From Candidatus Poribacteria bacterium (GTDB lineage Bacteria > Poribacteria > WGA-4E > WGA-3G), in the NCBI GenBank assembly GCA_022394755.1, contig JAGFCA010000017.1:27079-91078 (forward strand): a DNA stretch of 64,000 nucleotides, given 5' to 3'. Both the position numbers and the translations under genes were made by a program. The notes under the pieces were generated by a model. It searched no databases. It saw only the letters and a list, made by a program, of their open reading frames with translations, and had not been told where the DNA came from. Shown in pieces: positions 53,992-63,893 of this stretch; positions within the stretch are counted from its first letter, which is position 1, and each line of letters opens with the position of its first letter.

Positions 53992-56526
53992 ATGAAGAAT
54001 TGGGACAATAAAGAGTTAAACTATATAAGGAAATTCTGGACATCATTATTATTATCTATTTGCTTAATTCTACTCTTATTTATATCTGCTATATCAGCAC
54101 AAGATTATGTACGATGGGGGTTACCTGATGGGGCAGAAATGCGACTTGGTAAAGGTAGAATAAACGAAGTCGAATTTTCTCCGAATGGAAAATACTTTGC
54201 TGTTGCAAGTACTATTGGAATTTGGATTTATGATGCCTATACTGGAGATGAATTATCACTTTTGAGTGATGAAGGATTAAACACAAGAAGCATATCTTTT
54301 AGTCCTGATGGAAGTATGCTCGCCTATGGCAGTTATGATAAATATATACGTATATATGATACTACAAATTGGGAAATAATTAAGAGATTCCAAACAGGAA
54401 ATGTTAATGTTAGTACAGTCATTTTTAATCCTGCAGGTACAATCCTTGTAAGTGCTAATTCTGATAATACAGCTACTTTATGGGATGTTAAATCTGGAAC
54501 TCCACTAAACACTATTGAAGGACACACTCGGACAATCTCATCAATGGCATTTAGTCCAGACGGACAGACATTTGTAACAGGGAGTTGGGATCAATCTATA
54601 CGTTTATGGGATGTGAAAACAGGAATACAGAAAAATACTTACACAAAACACACTGATGGTATTTCCAGCATCATATTCTTCCCTGATGGTCGAACATTCG
54701 CTGGTGTCGGTTTTAATCAAAATGGTACACATATATGGGATATTGAAACTGGAAACTACCTTGGTGAACCTGAGCAACCAATATCCTCAATATCAACATT
54801 TAGTCCAGATGGGTTAAAAATGGCTATTGCAACAGATAATGAATTAAGGATATGGGATGTTGAAAATGGGAAATATCAATTCCAACTTACAGGACATTTA
54901 TATAGAATCTCTGAAATTGCCTTTAGTCCAAACGGACGGATTCTAATTACAGCTGGAGATGGAGAATTACACCTATGGGATGTGGTTAAAGGTATTCAAT
55001 GGAAGTCTATTTCTGGTCATAATACTTATGTATTTGGACTGGCAATATCACCAGATAATGAGATAATTGCTGTTGGTAGTACAAAGGAAATACGCTTATG
55101 GGAAACAGATACAGGTTTATTAAAGAATACTTTGTATGAACCTGATTGGGGTAACGGTTCTATGGCATTTAACCCTGATGGTTCTCTTCTGGCGAGTGAA
55201 ACGGGATGGCGAATAAGACTTTGGAATATAGATGATGGAACGCATCATGCTACTTTAAAAGGCTTTTTGGGAAATAGTGCTTCAGGCTATGGTATAGTTT
55301 CTGTTAAATTCAGTCCTGATGGAAGATATCTTGCAACTGGGAGCAGTCAATCTACCATTCAGTTGTGGAATCTTGGACGTATCCATAAAGGAACTCTAAC
55401 TGGACATACTGATGGAATTAGGTCTATTGCTTTCAGTTATGATAGCAGAACTCTTGCCACAGCAAGCAAAGACCAAACAATCCGTTTATGGGATGTTGAC
55501 AACGAAACACATATAAAAACTCTCAGTGGTCATACAGATGAAGTGTTGAGTGTTGCATTTAGTCCGGATGCAAGTATAATCGCAAGTGGTAGTGCTGATG
55601 AAACAGTAATCCTATGGAATACTGGAACAGGAGAGATTCTTCATATTCTTACAGGACATACGAGTCATGTAAGTTATCTTGCTTTTAGTGTAGATGGTAG
55701 AACGCTTGCCAGTGCGGGATATTATGAAAACAAAATTCTATTATGGGATGTTGCTACTGGTGAGAAATTACCCTCCATCACAGGACATACATCTGGTATT
55801 TCCAACCTTGCATTCACCAATGATGGAAACTCCTTCGTATCACTTAGTTCAGATGGAACAGCCTTGATTTGGGATTGGACACAAAGAGATATTAAACGAG
55901 AACCCCAGTATACATTAGAAGATGTCAACCGTGATGGCATTGTCGACATTCAAGATTTGATTTATGTAGCATCACAATTTGGTACTACAGACGACGAAAA
56001 CACAGCAGATGTAAATCAAGACGGTATCGTAGATATTGCTGATATAGTCTTAATAGCGAAAGTATTAGAGAATGAAAATGCAGCCCCCCAAAAAACTGCC
56101 AATACAACAAATTTACTATCAATTGAACAAATAAAGATTTGGATTGACCAAGCAAAAAAACATAGTAATACTTCTATTGAATTTCAAAAGGGTATTGCTA
56201 TACTTGAGCATCTCCTAACTTCATTAACCCCTAAAAACAGTGCCCTTCTATCTAATTATCCTAATCCATTCAATCCAGAAACATGGATACCATATCAATT
56301 AGCTAAACCTGCAGATGTTCGAATAAGTATCTTTTCATTTGATGGTACCTTAGTACGATTATTGAATATCGGAAATCAATCTGAAGGCATGTATCTTAAT
56401 CGTAATGACTCTGCATATTGGGATGGTAAGAATGAATTAGGTGAAAGTGTTGCCAGTGGTATATATTTTTATACACTCTCAGCAGGAGACTTTTCTGCTA
56501 CACGTCGTATGGTCATTCAGAAATAA
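53992..56526 (+). CDS. Secreted WD40-dockerin protein with C-terminal sorting domain
   Basis: About 844 residues from the ATG at 53992, chosen because TTGGAG lies six bases before it; an ATG at 53971 is also in frame. A signal peptide (ending near ISAQ) leads to the family signature WGLPDGAEMRLGKGRI and STIGIWIYD, then about 13 WD40 repeats. A dockerin-type pair of calcium loops follows (DVNRDGIVDIQD and DVNQDGIVDIAD, about 642-695), a helical linker, and a C-terminal domain beginning SNYPNPFNPETWIPYQL (about 752-844) with AYWDGKNELGESVASGIYFY, an FlgD-Ig/Type-IX-like sorting domain. Likely exported and surface-bound. First of four tandem paralogs. Confidence 0.88.
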   Translation: MKNWDNKELNYIRKFWTSLLLSICLILLLFISAISAQDYVRWGLPDGAEMRLGKGRINEVEFSPNGKYFAVASTIGIWIYDAYTGDELSLLSDEGLNTRSISFSPDGSMLAYGSYDKYIRIYDTTNWEIIKRFQTGNVNVSTVIFNPAGTILVSANSDNTATLWDVKSGTPLNTIEGHTRTISSMAFSPDGQTFVTGSWDQSIRLWDVKTGIQKNTYTKHTDGISSIIFFPDGRTFAGVGFNQNGTHIWDIETGNYLGEPEQPISSISTFSPDGLKMAIATDNELRIWDVENGKYQFQLTGHLYRISEIAFSPNGRILITAGDGELHLWDVVKGIQWKSISGHNTYVFGLAISPDNEIIAVGSTKEIRLWETDTGLLKNTLYEPDWGNGSMAFNPDGSLLASETGWRIRLWNIDDGTHHATLKGFLGNSASGYGIVSVKFSPDGRYLATGSSQSTIQLWNLGRIHKGTLTGHTDGIRSIAFSYDSRTLATASKDQTIRLWDVDNETHIKTLSGHTDEVLSVAFSPDASIIASGSADETVILWNTGTGEILHILTGHTSHVSYLAFSVDGRTLASAGYYENKILLWDVATGEKLPSITGHTSGISNLAFTNDGNSFVSLSSDGTALIWDWTQRDIKREPQYTLEDVNRDGIVDIQDLIYVASQFGTTDDENTADVNQDGIVDIADIVLIAKVLENENAAPQKTANTTNLLSIEQIKIWIDQAKKHSNTSIEFQKGIAILEHLLTSLTPKNSALLSNYPNPFNPETWIPYQLAKPADVRISIFSFDGTLVRLLNIGNQSEGMYLNRNDSAYWDGKNELGESVASGIYFYTLSAGDFSATRRMVIQK

Positions 56527-56598
56527 CAAGAATTTCAGTCGTATGAATTTACCTGAAAGATTAGTTCATCGTCATTTATAACAACTCAAGGATTACCT

Positions 56599-59127
56599 AT
56601 GATATCAAGAAAACATTTACAGATAATTGCACTGTTTTTTATTTTTCATTTTTTGCCAATGGGGTTTGCTGAAGATTATATGAAATGGGATTTACCTGAT
56701 GGTGCGAAATTCAGAATCGGCAAAGGTAGAATATATGGTGATATAGGAATTTCCCCGAACAATTCCATCCTGGCAGTGGCAACGTCAATTGGGATCTGGA
56801 TGTATGATCTGCAAACGGGAGCTGAATTAGACCTATTAAGCAAGTATGTACCAAGTATAGCAGGTATTACCTTTAGTTCAGATGGTAAAATACTCGCATT
56901 TGGAAGTTCAGATAATTCTATACTACTATGGGATGTTGATACAAAGGGAATTAAAGCTGAATTCATAGGACACACAGATAGTATTCAAAGAATAGTTTTT
57001 AGTCCTGATGGAAAAACAATGGCAACTTCTGCTGGCTGGAAAGATAAGAGCGTAAGAATTTGGGATGTAGAATCAGGTGAAGTAAATTCTATCCTAAATG
57101 ATAGCACAGAAATTATCTCAAGTCTTGTGTTTAGTCCTGATGGAAAAACACTGGCAACCGGATCCGAATTAGATGAGTCATTAATAAAAATTTGGGATGT
57201 TGCTACAGGTGAATTAAAAGCAACATACTTCGGACATACAGGTGATATCAACGATCTTGCTTTTAGTCCTGATGGAAAATTCTTGGCAAGTTGTGGAGGA
57301 TTTTTAGATACCACAATACGTATTTGGGATACTGTTAATGACGAATTATTCAAAACGATAATGGGACATATGGAAGAGGTGAATAATGTAGTCTTCAGTG
57401 CAGATGGACAAACGCTTGTAAGTTGCAGTGATGATGGGACAGTAGTAGTGTGGGATGTTCCTTCATTTAATTATAAGACAGCATTGTTAGAACATTCTGC
57501 TCCAGTTATTAGTATCGCTCGAAGTTCGGATGGTAAAACACTTGTCAGTGGAAGTTGGGATGGTACGATTGTAATTCGAGATACTGACAGCCTTCAACCA
57601 AAAAAGGTGATCACAGGACATTTACTAAATATTTCAAGCATGGCATTAAATCCTATAGATAATACACTGGTATTAGGGAGTTGGGATAGGAAGGTTAGAA
57701 TATTGGATACTGTAACCGGTGAAAACATTTATACTCTTACTGGACATATTAGCAGCATAGAATCAGTTGATTTTAGTCCTGATGGTAAGACAGTAGTCAG
57801 TAGTAGTAGTTATGATGATCCAACAGTACGATTATGGGATGCTGAAAATGGAAAATTAAGTAATATAGTTCTTGGTTATTCGTATGTGATCAAGAAAGTT
57901 GTATTCAGTCCGGATGGAAAAATCCTTGCTTCTGCTGGTAATAGTCCGGAAATTTATCTATATGACACCGAAACAGGAAATAATTATGCTACATTAACCG
58001 ATTATTCTAATAATAGACAAATCGATCCTATTCAATCTCTTGCTTTCAGTCCAGATGGAAATATGTTGGCATCCGGTGATCGTCATGGAAAAATTCGACT
58101 GTGGAGTCTCATAACTTTTAAACAGATTGCAGAATATACTGGACACTCAAATTTAGTAAATGCCTTGGCATTCAGTCCAAATGGAAAAACTCTGGCAAGC
58201 GGTGGGGCATACCATAAAGTAATACTGTGGGATGTTGTTTCTGGTGAGGAAAGAATCCTTCCTGATAGTCCGAAAGTTGTCAGCAGTATAACATTCAGTC
58301 CGGATGGTCAGACTGTGATTGGGGGAGGAAACTACGCTAATCCGTCATTATATTTATGGGATGTAAATACAGGGCAACTAAAACATACATTACCAGGACA
58401 TACACATGACATAGTAGATGTTTGTATAACCCCTGATGGAGAAACTCTTGTTTCTGGTAGTAAAGATGGTACGATTTTAATATGGGAATTTATTTCTATG
58501 ACTGAACCATCATATTCAAGAATAGACATCAATCAAGATGGTGTTGTGGATGTCTATGATTTGATTGTGGTTGCAGCAAACTTTGGAAAGACAGGTCCTA
58601 ATTCTGCAGATGTTAATGGAGATGGGGTAGTCAACATAGCAGATCTGGTAAAAATAGCAGCTGCATTAGATAATCCTGCTGCACCCTCAATTTCTAACAA
58701 AAATCTGAAACTTACCATTACGACCTCAGATGTGGAAGAGTGGCTTATACAAACTCAGTCCTTGAATTTAAATGATCCAACTAATCAAAAAGGCATATTA
58801 TTCTTAGAACAACTGTTGATAGCGTTAATCCCTAAGAAAACTGTTCTTCTACCAAATTATCCTAATCCATTCAATCCTGAAACTTGGATACCGTTTCAAT
58901 TGTCTGAAGCGACTGATGTATCAATCAGGATATTTTCGTCAGATGGTTTATTGATTAAGAATATCTCATTAGGATATCAACAACCTGGGTTATACCAAAA
59001 TCGTTCACGCGCTGGTTATTGGGATGGAAAAAATGAATTAGGCGAACCGGTTGCCAGTGGTATATATTTCTATGAATTTACAGCAGGTAATTATACTGCA
59101 ACAAAAAGAATGGTAATACGAAAATAG
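56599..59127 (+). CDS. Secreted WD40-dockerin protein with C-terminal sorting domain
   Basis: 842 residues. Signal peptide (1 to about 25, ending GFAEDY), family signature WDLPDGAKFRIGKGRI and TSIGIWMYD, about 13 WD40 repeats, a dockerin pair (DINQDGVVDVYD and DVNGDGVVNIAD, about 642-694), a helical linker with NQKGILFLEQLL, and a sorting domain from LLPNYPNPFNPETWIPFQL (about 751-842) containing AGYWDGKNELGEPVASGIYF. Same architecture as the preceding gene, 72 bases away, and almost certainly in the same operon. An AAGGA site lies close before the ATG. Confidence 0.9.
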   Translation: MISRKHLQIIALFFIFHFLPMGFAEDYMKWDLPDGAKFRIGKGRIYGDIGISPNNSILAVATSIGIWMYDLQTGAELDLLSKYVPSIAGITFSSDGKILAFGSSDNSILLWDVDTKGIKAEFIGHTDSIQRIVFSPDGKTMATSAGWKDKSVRIWDVESGEVNSILNDSTEIISSLVFSPDGKTLATGSELDESLIKIWDVATGELKATYFGHTGDINDLAFSPDGKFLASCGGFLDTTIRIWDTVNDELFKTIMGHMEEVNNVVFSADGQTLVSCSDDGTVVVWDVPSFNYKTALLEHSAPVISIARSSDGKTLVSGSWDGTIVIRDTDSLQPKKVITGHLLNISSMALNPIDNTLVLGSWDRKVRILDTVTGENIYTLTGHISSIESVDFSPDGKTVVSSSSYDDPTVRLWDAENGKLSNIVLGYSYVIKKVVFSPDGKILASAGNSPEIYLYDTETGNNYATLTDYSNNRQIDPIQSLAFSPDGNMLASGDRHGKIRLWSLITFKQIAEYTGHSNLVNALAFSPNGKTLASGGAYHKVILWDVVSGEERILPDSPKVVSSITFSPDGQTVIGGGNYANPSLYLWDVNTGQLKHTLPGHTHDIVDVCITPDGETLVSGSKDGTILIWEFISMTEPSYSRIDINQDGVVDVYDLIVVAANFGKTGPNSADVNGDGVVNIADLVKIAAALDNPAAPSISNKNLKLTITTSDVEEWLIQTQSLNLNDPTNQKGILFLEQLLIALIPKKTVLLPNYPNPFNPETWIPFQLSEATDVSIRIFSSDGLLIKNISLGYQQPGLYQNRSRAGYWDGKNELGEPVASGIYFYEFTAGNYTATKRMVIRK

Positions 59128-59137
59128 GAGTCATGGG

Positions 59138-61636
59138 ATGAAAGTGTTACAATTATACATACTATCTTTGTTACTCATTTCAATTCTTTTTCCATTAAGC
59201 ACTAACGCTAAGAATTATCATCAATGGGATTTACCTGATGGTGCTATTTCTCGAATAGGAAAAGGGACAGTCCAGAAAATAACTTTCTCACATGATGGAA
59301 AACGGCTAATTGTGTACTCAGGTATAGGACTTTGGAATTATGATGTTAGTACTGGAACAGAACTCGATTTTATAGCGGAATATTCCTCTCAGATCCTTGC
59401 TGTGAGTCCGTATTCAGATGCTTATGTAACATTAGATTCATCTAATTCACTCAATTTGAAGGACTTAGTTAATCCAAATTTCAATCTTCCATTGATAGGT
59501 GATTCAGAGGGAATTCGGGGTGCGGTTTTCAGTCCAGATAGAAAAATTCTTGCAGGTATATTTACTGACAAAATCTATCTATGGGATACAATCACTGGAA
59601 AACAATCTTCATTTCTTGAGAATCCAAATGGTCGGTTTAGAACGATTGTTTTTAATCCTGACGGTAATACAATAGCTACCATAGGTTTTGATAGCACCAT
59701 ACGTTTATTGGATGTACATACTGGAATCGAAACCGTTAGATTATCAAGATATATTTTTGGAAGTGAGAACATTGCTTTTACACCAGATAGCAATACCCTG
59801 ATTACTGCCAGCCATAATGATACAGTTGAGTTATGGGATATTGAATCAAAAGAAGTAATTCTGAATATTGATACAAAAACTGTACAATGCATTGCTCTTA
59901 GTCCCGATGGTAAAACATTAGCTGTTGGAGGCTATGATGGTTTACATCTATTTAATGCTATTTCTGGTGCTTATATAGCCAAACTTGGAGGACATATTAG
60001 GGGAGTATGGAAAATAGCTTTTAGTCCGGATGGATCTAAAATTGCAAGTAGTGGTGCTGAAGAATTATTCATTTGGGATACAAAGAGTAGAAGACGTTTG
60101 CTATCCATTGAAGGGCATACACATGCATGGGGTATGGCTCTAAGTCCTGACGGATCTACAGTTGCGACATCTAATCGAGAAAAGATTTATTTTTGGGATA
60201 TAAATAATGGAAAAAATATAGCTTTGATATTTGCAGGACATCATTCATCATATTCAGACTTAGCTTTTAGTCCTGACGGTACAACCCTTGCGAGTAATGA
60301 CTACGGTATTGTATTGTGGGATGCATCTAACTATGTTTATAAAGCTTCCGTCTATGTAAGAAGAGAGACTGCACCTGTTAATGGAACATCATCAGGATAT
60401 TCTTCAATTGCATATAGTCATGACGGACAATATCTTGCTGGTGGAAATAGGAATTGGTTAATTCATTTATTCTATAAGGGACGGACATATAAATCAACCT
60501 TAAGGGGACATTCAGATGAGGTAACTTCTATAGCCATCAGTGATGATAGCTCCATACTTGCAAGTGGTAGCAAAGATAACACCGTACGTCTATGGAATGT
60601 TGACACAGCAACCGAAATCCTTACTTGCAAAGGGCATACTGACAATGTAAACTATGTCGCAATTAATCACAATGCAAGTGTTGTAGCCAGTGGTGGTGAT
60701 GATACAACCATTATTCTTTGGGATGTCACCACGGGATTACCAATTTCCACATTGTATGGACATACTCATGGAATACAAAGTCTCGCATTCAGTTCAGACG
60801 GAAATACACTTGTCAGTTGTGCTGGTGCAGAAGATCCGACAATTAGACTTTGGGATGTTGCAAATGGTGAACAGAAGAAAATATTAACAGGACATAGAAT
60901 AGGTCCGCGTCTGCTATATTTTAGTCATGATGGGAATACATTTGCTACAGGTAATAGGAATGGAGAGGTTTTAATATGGGATTATAACGCAATAATTGGA
61001 ACGGAAAATCAACCTGTAATCCTTTCTGAAGATGTTAATAGGGATGGTGTTGTAGATGTGCAAGACCTTATTTATGTTGCATCACAATTTGGCAATTCAG
61101 TATTAGAAAATGACGCCGATATTAATAATGATGGAGTTGTGGATATTGAAGATATCTTATTGGTAGCTGCTGCTATTACTAATAAGGGTGCTGCACCGAT
61201 AAAACAGATGCAAACACAAGAATTTCTAACCAGTGAAAAAGTACAAGAATTGATCAATCAAGCAATACAATTATTCCCTATAAAACAAGATTATCAGCAA
61301 GGTTTGAATTACCTTGAACAGCTTTTGATTCACCTATCTCCTAATCAAACTCTACTATTGAATAACTATCCGAATCCTTTTAATCCAGAAACCTGGATTC
61401 CTTATCAGTTAGCATCTGATACAAATGTAAAAATTGATATATATTCTGCCAATGGAGTATTGATTCATACACTGGAATTAGGTTTAAAACCTGCTGGAAT
61501 TTATCAAAATCAGAGTCGTGCTGCCTATTGGGATGGAAAAACCAAACACGGTGAACCCGTTGCAAGTGGAGTATATTTTTATACATTATTTGCTGGCAAC
61601 TACAGGGAAACAAGACGCATGGTAATACTAAAATAG
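59138..61636 (+). CDS. Secreted WD40-dockerin protein with C-terminal sorting domain
   Basis: 832 residues. Signal peptide (1 to about 24, ending STNAK), signature WDLPDGAISRIGKGTVQKITF with a slightly diverged second part (SGIGLWNYD), about 13 WD40 repeats, dockerin loops (DVNRDGVVDVQD and DINNDGVVDIED, about 631-682), linker, and sorting domain from NNYPNPFNPETWIPYQL (about 742-832) with AAYWDGKTKHGEPVASGVYF. The start has AGGAG and lies 10 bases after the previous stop, so the genes are cotranscribed. Confidence 0.9.
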   Translation: MKVLQLYILSLLLISILFPLSTNAKNYHQWDLPDGAISRIGKGTVQKITFSHDGKRLIVYSGIGLWNYDVSTGTELDFIAEYSSQILAVSPYSDAYVTLDSSNSLNLKDLVNPNFNLPLIGDSEGIRGAVFSPDRKILAGIFTDKIYLWDTITGKQSSFLENPNGRFRTIVFNPDGNTIATIGFDSTIRLLDVHTGIETVRLSRYIFGSENIAFTPDSNTLITASHNDTVELWDIESKEVILNIDTKTVQCIALSPDGKTLAVGGYDGLHLFNAISGAYIAKLGGHIRGVWKIAFSPDGSKIASSGAEELFIWDTKSRRRLLSIEGHTHAWGMALSPDGSTVATSNREKIYFWDINNGKNIALIFAGHHSSYSDLAFSPDGTTLASNDYGIVLWDASNYVYKASVYVRRETAPVNGTSSGYSSIAYSHDGQYLAGGNRNWLIHLFYKGRTYKSTLRGHSDEVTSIAISDDSSILASGSKDNTVRLWNVDTATEILTCKGHTDNVNYVAINHNASVVASGGDDTTIILWDVTTGLPISTLYGHTHGIQSLAFSSDGNTLVSCAGAEDPTIRLWDVANGEQKKILTGHRIGPRLLYFSHDGNTFATGNRNGEVLIWDYNAIIGTENQPVILSEDVNRDGVVDVQDLIYVASQFGNSVLENDADINNDGVVDIEDILLVAAAITNKGAAPIKQMQTQEFLTSEKVQELINQAIQLFPIKQDYQQGLNYLEQLLIHLSPNQTLLLNNYPNPFNPETWIPYQLASDTNVKIDIYSANGVLIHTLELGLKPAGIYQNQSRAAYWDGKTKHGEPVASGVYFYTLFAGNYRETRRMVILK

Positions 61637-61646
61637 GAGATCTCCC

Positions 61647-63893
61647 ATGAAGACGTACCGACTTGTAATTATCATTCTATTTTTACTTTCAATACCGTTT
61701 CTGCCCCAGGTATTCTCTCAGAATTACTCACAATGGGGACTTCCTGATGGAGCAAAAAGACGTATAGGTAAAGGTTTTATAACAGAGAATATGGTATTTT
61801 CTCCTGATAGTATACGGATAGCTGTGGCAAGCTATATTGGTATCTGGATATATAATGTACAGACTGGTGAGGAATTAAACCTTCTTACAAACAATACAGG
61901 ATTTGTCAATTCTATAGCTTATAGCCCAGATAACAAAACACTCGTAGGAAGTACTGCTTCCGAATTCTATGTATGGGATGAAGATTCAGGTGAAGTTAAA
62001 TATACCATTTCTGCTCATACATACGACATTTCAGATCTGGCAATGAATCCGGATGGGAACCTAATTGCAACTTGTGGTGATCGGAGGGATCACACAATAA
62101 AAGTATGGGATAGTTTAACGGGGGTCTTAATAACCACTCTACAAGGACATTCAGATGATATTTATAATATTACATTCAGTCCGGATGGCAAGATATTAGC
62201 CTCTGCCGGAAAAGATGATGATATAAATACTATCAAATTGTGGGATATTAATACTGGCGAACTAAGGACAACCTTTAATAGTGGAATTCAATATAGAGAT
62301 ATGACTGTTGTCTTCAGTCCTGATGGTAATACCATAGCAAGTTGTTATGGTAAATGGGGTGACGAAAGGATTCAATTATGGGATGTTTCATCAAATACTG
62401 TAAGAGAGACACTAATTGGACACATAGGTGGTGTAAGAAGTATTGCTTTTAGTCCTGATGGTAACACACTGGTAAGTGGAGGTGTGGATAGAACTATCTG
62501 TTTATGGGATGTTATTAATGGAACCTATCTGACAACATTAATTGAACATACAGATGATGTTGTAAATGTGGTCTTTAGTCCTGATGGTAACACACTTGCA
62601 ACAGGTAGTATGGATGGATCAGTGGTATTGTGGGATACACAAAACTATCAAAAGATCTCGAAAATAACAGGTCATAACGATCGAATAAACGAATTCGCAT
62701 TCAGTCCGGACGGAAAGACCATTGTAAGCGGAAATAGAGATAGAACCGTACGATTATGGGATACTGAAACAGGTAGAAATCTGAATACATTCATTGGACA
62801 TAATAGTTCTGTTTTTAGTGTGGCAATTAGTCCTGATGGTAAAACCATTGCCAGTGGTGGAGAATACGGATCTACAATAAATGGTTGGTATTCTGATGAC
62901 TTTTCAATCAAACTATGGGATGTTGATTCTGGAATAATCAAGAATACACTGATTGGTCATTATTCTGCTATCTATAATCTTTCATTTAGCATGGATGGTA
63001 CAATCCTTACAAGTACAGCTGGATGGGATAGCACTCTTTGGGATATGAATACAGGAAACCCTATTTGGACACTTAGTGGGGATAGAGATAATCCTATGGG
63101 TAGTATTACATTTAGTCCTGATGGAAATACCTTCATTACTGCAGGTAAGTTAGGAATCCAGTTCTGGGACTTAAATACAATGCAGCCAATTCCATTATAT
63201 ACAGGCCTACCTGATGGATATGCCTTTGGAATATACAGTCCTGATGGTCGTACCTTGGCAGTATCAGGTATGAATTCAGATATACATCTGTTAGATATAT
63301 CAAGAGGTACGTTTCAAACTATACAAACACCACATACAGGTAGAATCACAATTCCTGCTTTTAGCATGGACGGAAAGATTCTTGCTACGGCGAGTTCTTC
63401 CAACGATAATACAATTCGGTTTTGGGATCTTGAGAGTAATGAGCTTAAATATACTATAACCAGTAATCCTGATAAGATATACCAACTCAAATTTAGTCCT
63501 GATGGAAATACTATAGCAACAACGGGGATTGGAGGGGTAATATACCTATGGAATTACCCCTTTGCAATTGAACAACCCACACAAATAGCAGATATTAATT
63601 CTGATGGTGTTGTAGATATCTCTGACTTAGTCTTGGTAGCAGCAAATTTTGGGAAGACAGGAGAAAATGTTGCAGATGTAAATGGAGATGGGATTGTAAA
63701 TATTACCGATTTAATTGCTGTTGCTGCATCTATTAATAATACAAATGCTGCCCCGTCACTAAATGCAGATACAATCCAACGATGGATAACCGACGCACAG
63801 CAATTAAGGAAAAATGATCCTACTATACAAAAAGGTATATCCATTCTCAATCAACTATTGATCACATTTATACCAAAAATGACTACTGCTTAG
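61647..63893 (+). CDS. Secreted WD40-dockerin protein, C-terminal sorting domain missing
   Basis: 748 residues. Signal peptide (1 to about 25, ending VFSQ), signature WGLPDGAKRRIGKGFI and SYIGIWIYN, about 13 WD40 repeats, dockerin loops (DINSDGVVDISD and DVNGDGIVNITD, about 648-700) and the helical linker NDPTIQKGISILNQLLITFIP. It then stops after KMTTA exactly where the three paralogs continue into the NYPNPFNPETW sorting domain; no trace of that domain follows in any frame before the window ends. What looks like the end of an IS630-type transposase lies immediately beyond. It would be exported but not sorted as the others are. AGGAG precedes the ATG, 10 bases after the previous stop. Confidence 0.88.
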   Translation: MKTYRLVIIILFLLSIPFLPQVFSQNYSQWGLPDGAKRRIGKGFITENMVFSPDSIRIAVASYIGIWIYNVQTGEELNLLTNNTGFVNSIAYSPDNKTLVGSTASEFYVWDEDSGEVKYTISAHTYDISDLAMNPDGNLIATCGDRRDHTIKVWDSLTGVLITTLQGHSDDIYNITFSPDGKILASAGKDDDINTIKLWDINTGELRTTFNSGIQYRDMTVVFSPDGNTIASCYGKWGDERIQLWDVSSNTVRETLIGHIGGVRSIAFSPDGNTLVSGGVDRTICLWDVINGTYLTTLIEHTDDVVNVVFSPDGNTLATGSMDGSVVLWDTQNYQKISKITGHNDRINEFAFSPDGKTIVSGNRDRTVRLWDTETGRNLNTFIGHNSSVFSVAISPDGKTIASGGEYGSTINGWYSDDFSIKLWDVDSGIIKNTLIGHYSAIYNLSFSMDGTILTSTAGWDSTLWDMNTGNPIWTLSGDRDNPMGSITFSPDGNTFITAGKLGIQFWDLNTMQPIPLYTGLPDGYAFGIYSPDGRTLAVSGMNSDIHLLDISRGTFQTIQTPHTGRITIPAFSMDGKILATASSSNDNTIRFWDLESNELKYTITSNPDKIYQLKFSPDGNTIATTGIGGVIYLWNYPFAIEQPTQIADINSDGVVDISDLVLVAANFGKTGENVADVNGDGIVNITDLIAVAASINNTNAAPSLNADTIQRWITDAQQLRKNDPTIQKGISILNQLLITFIPKMTTA

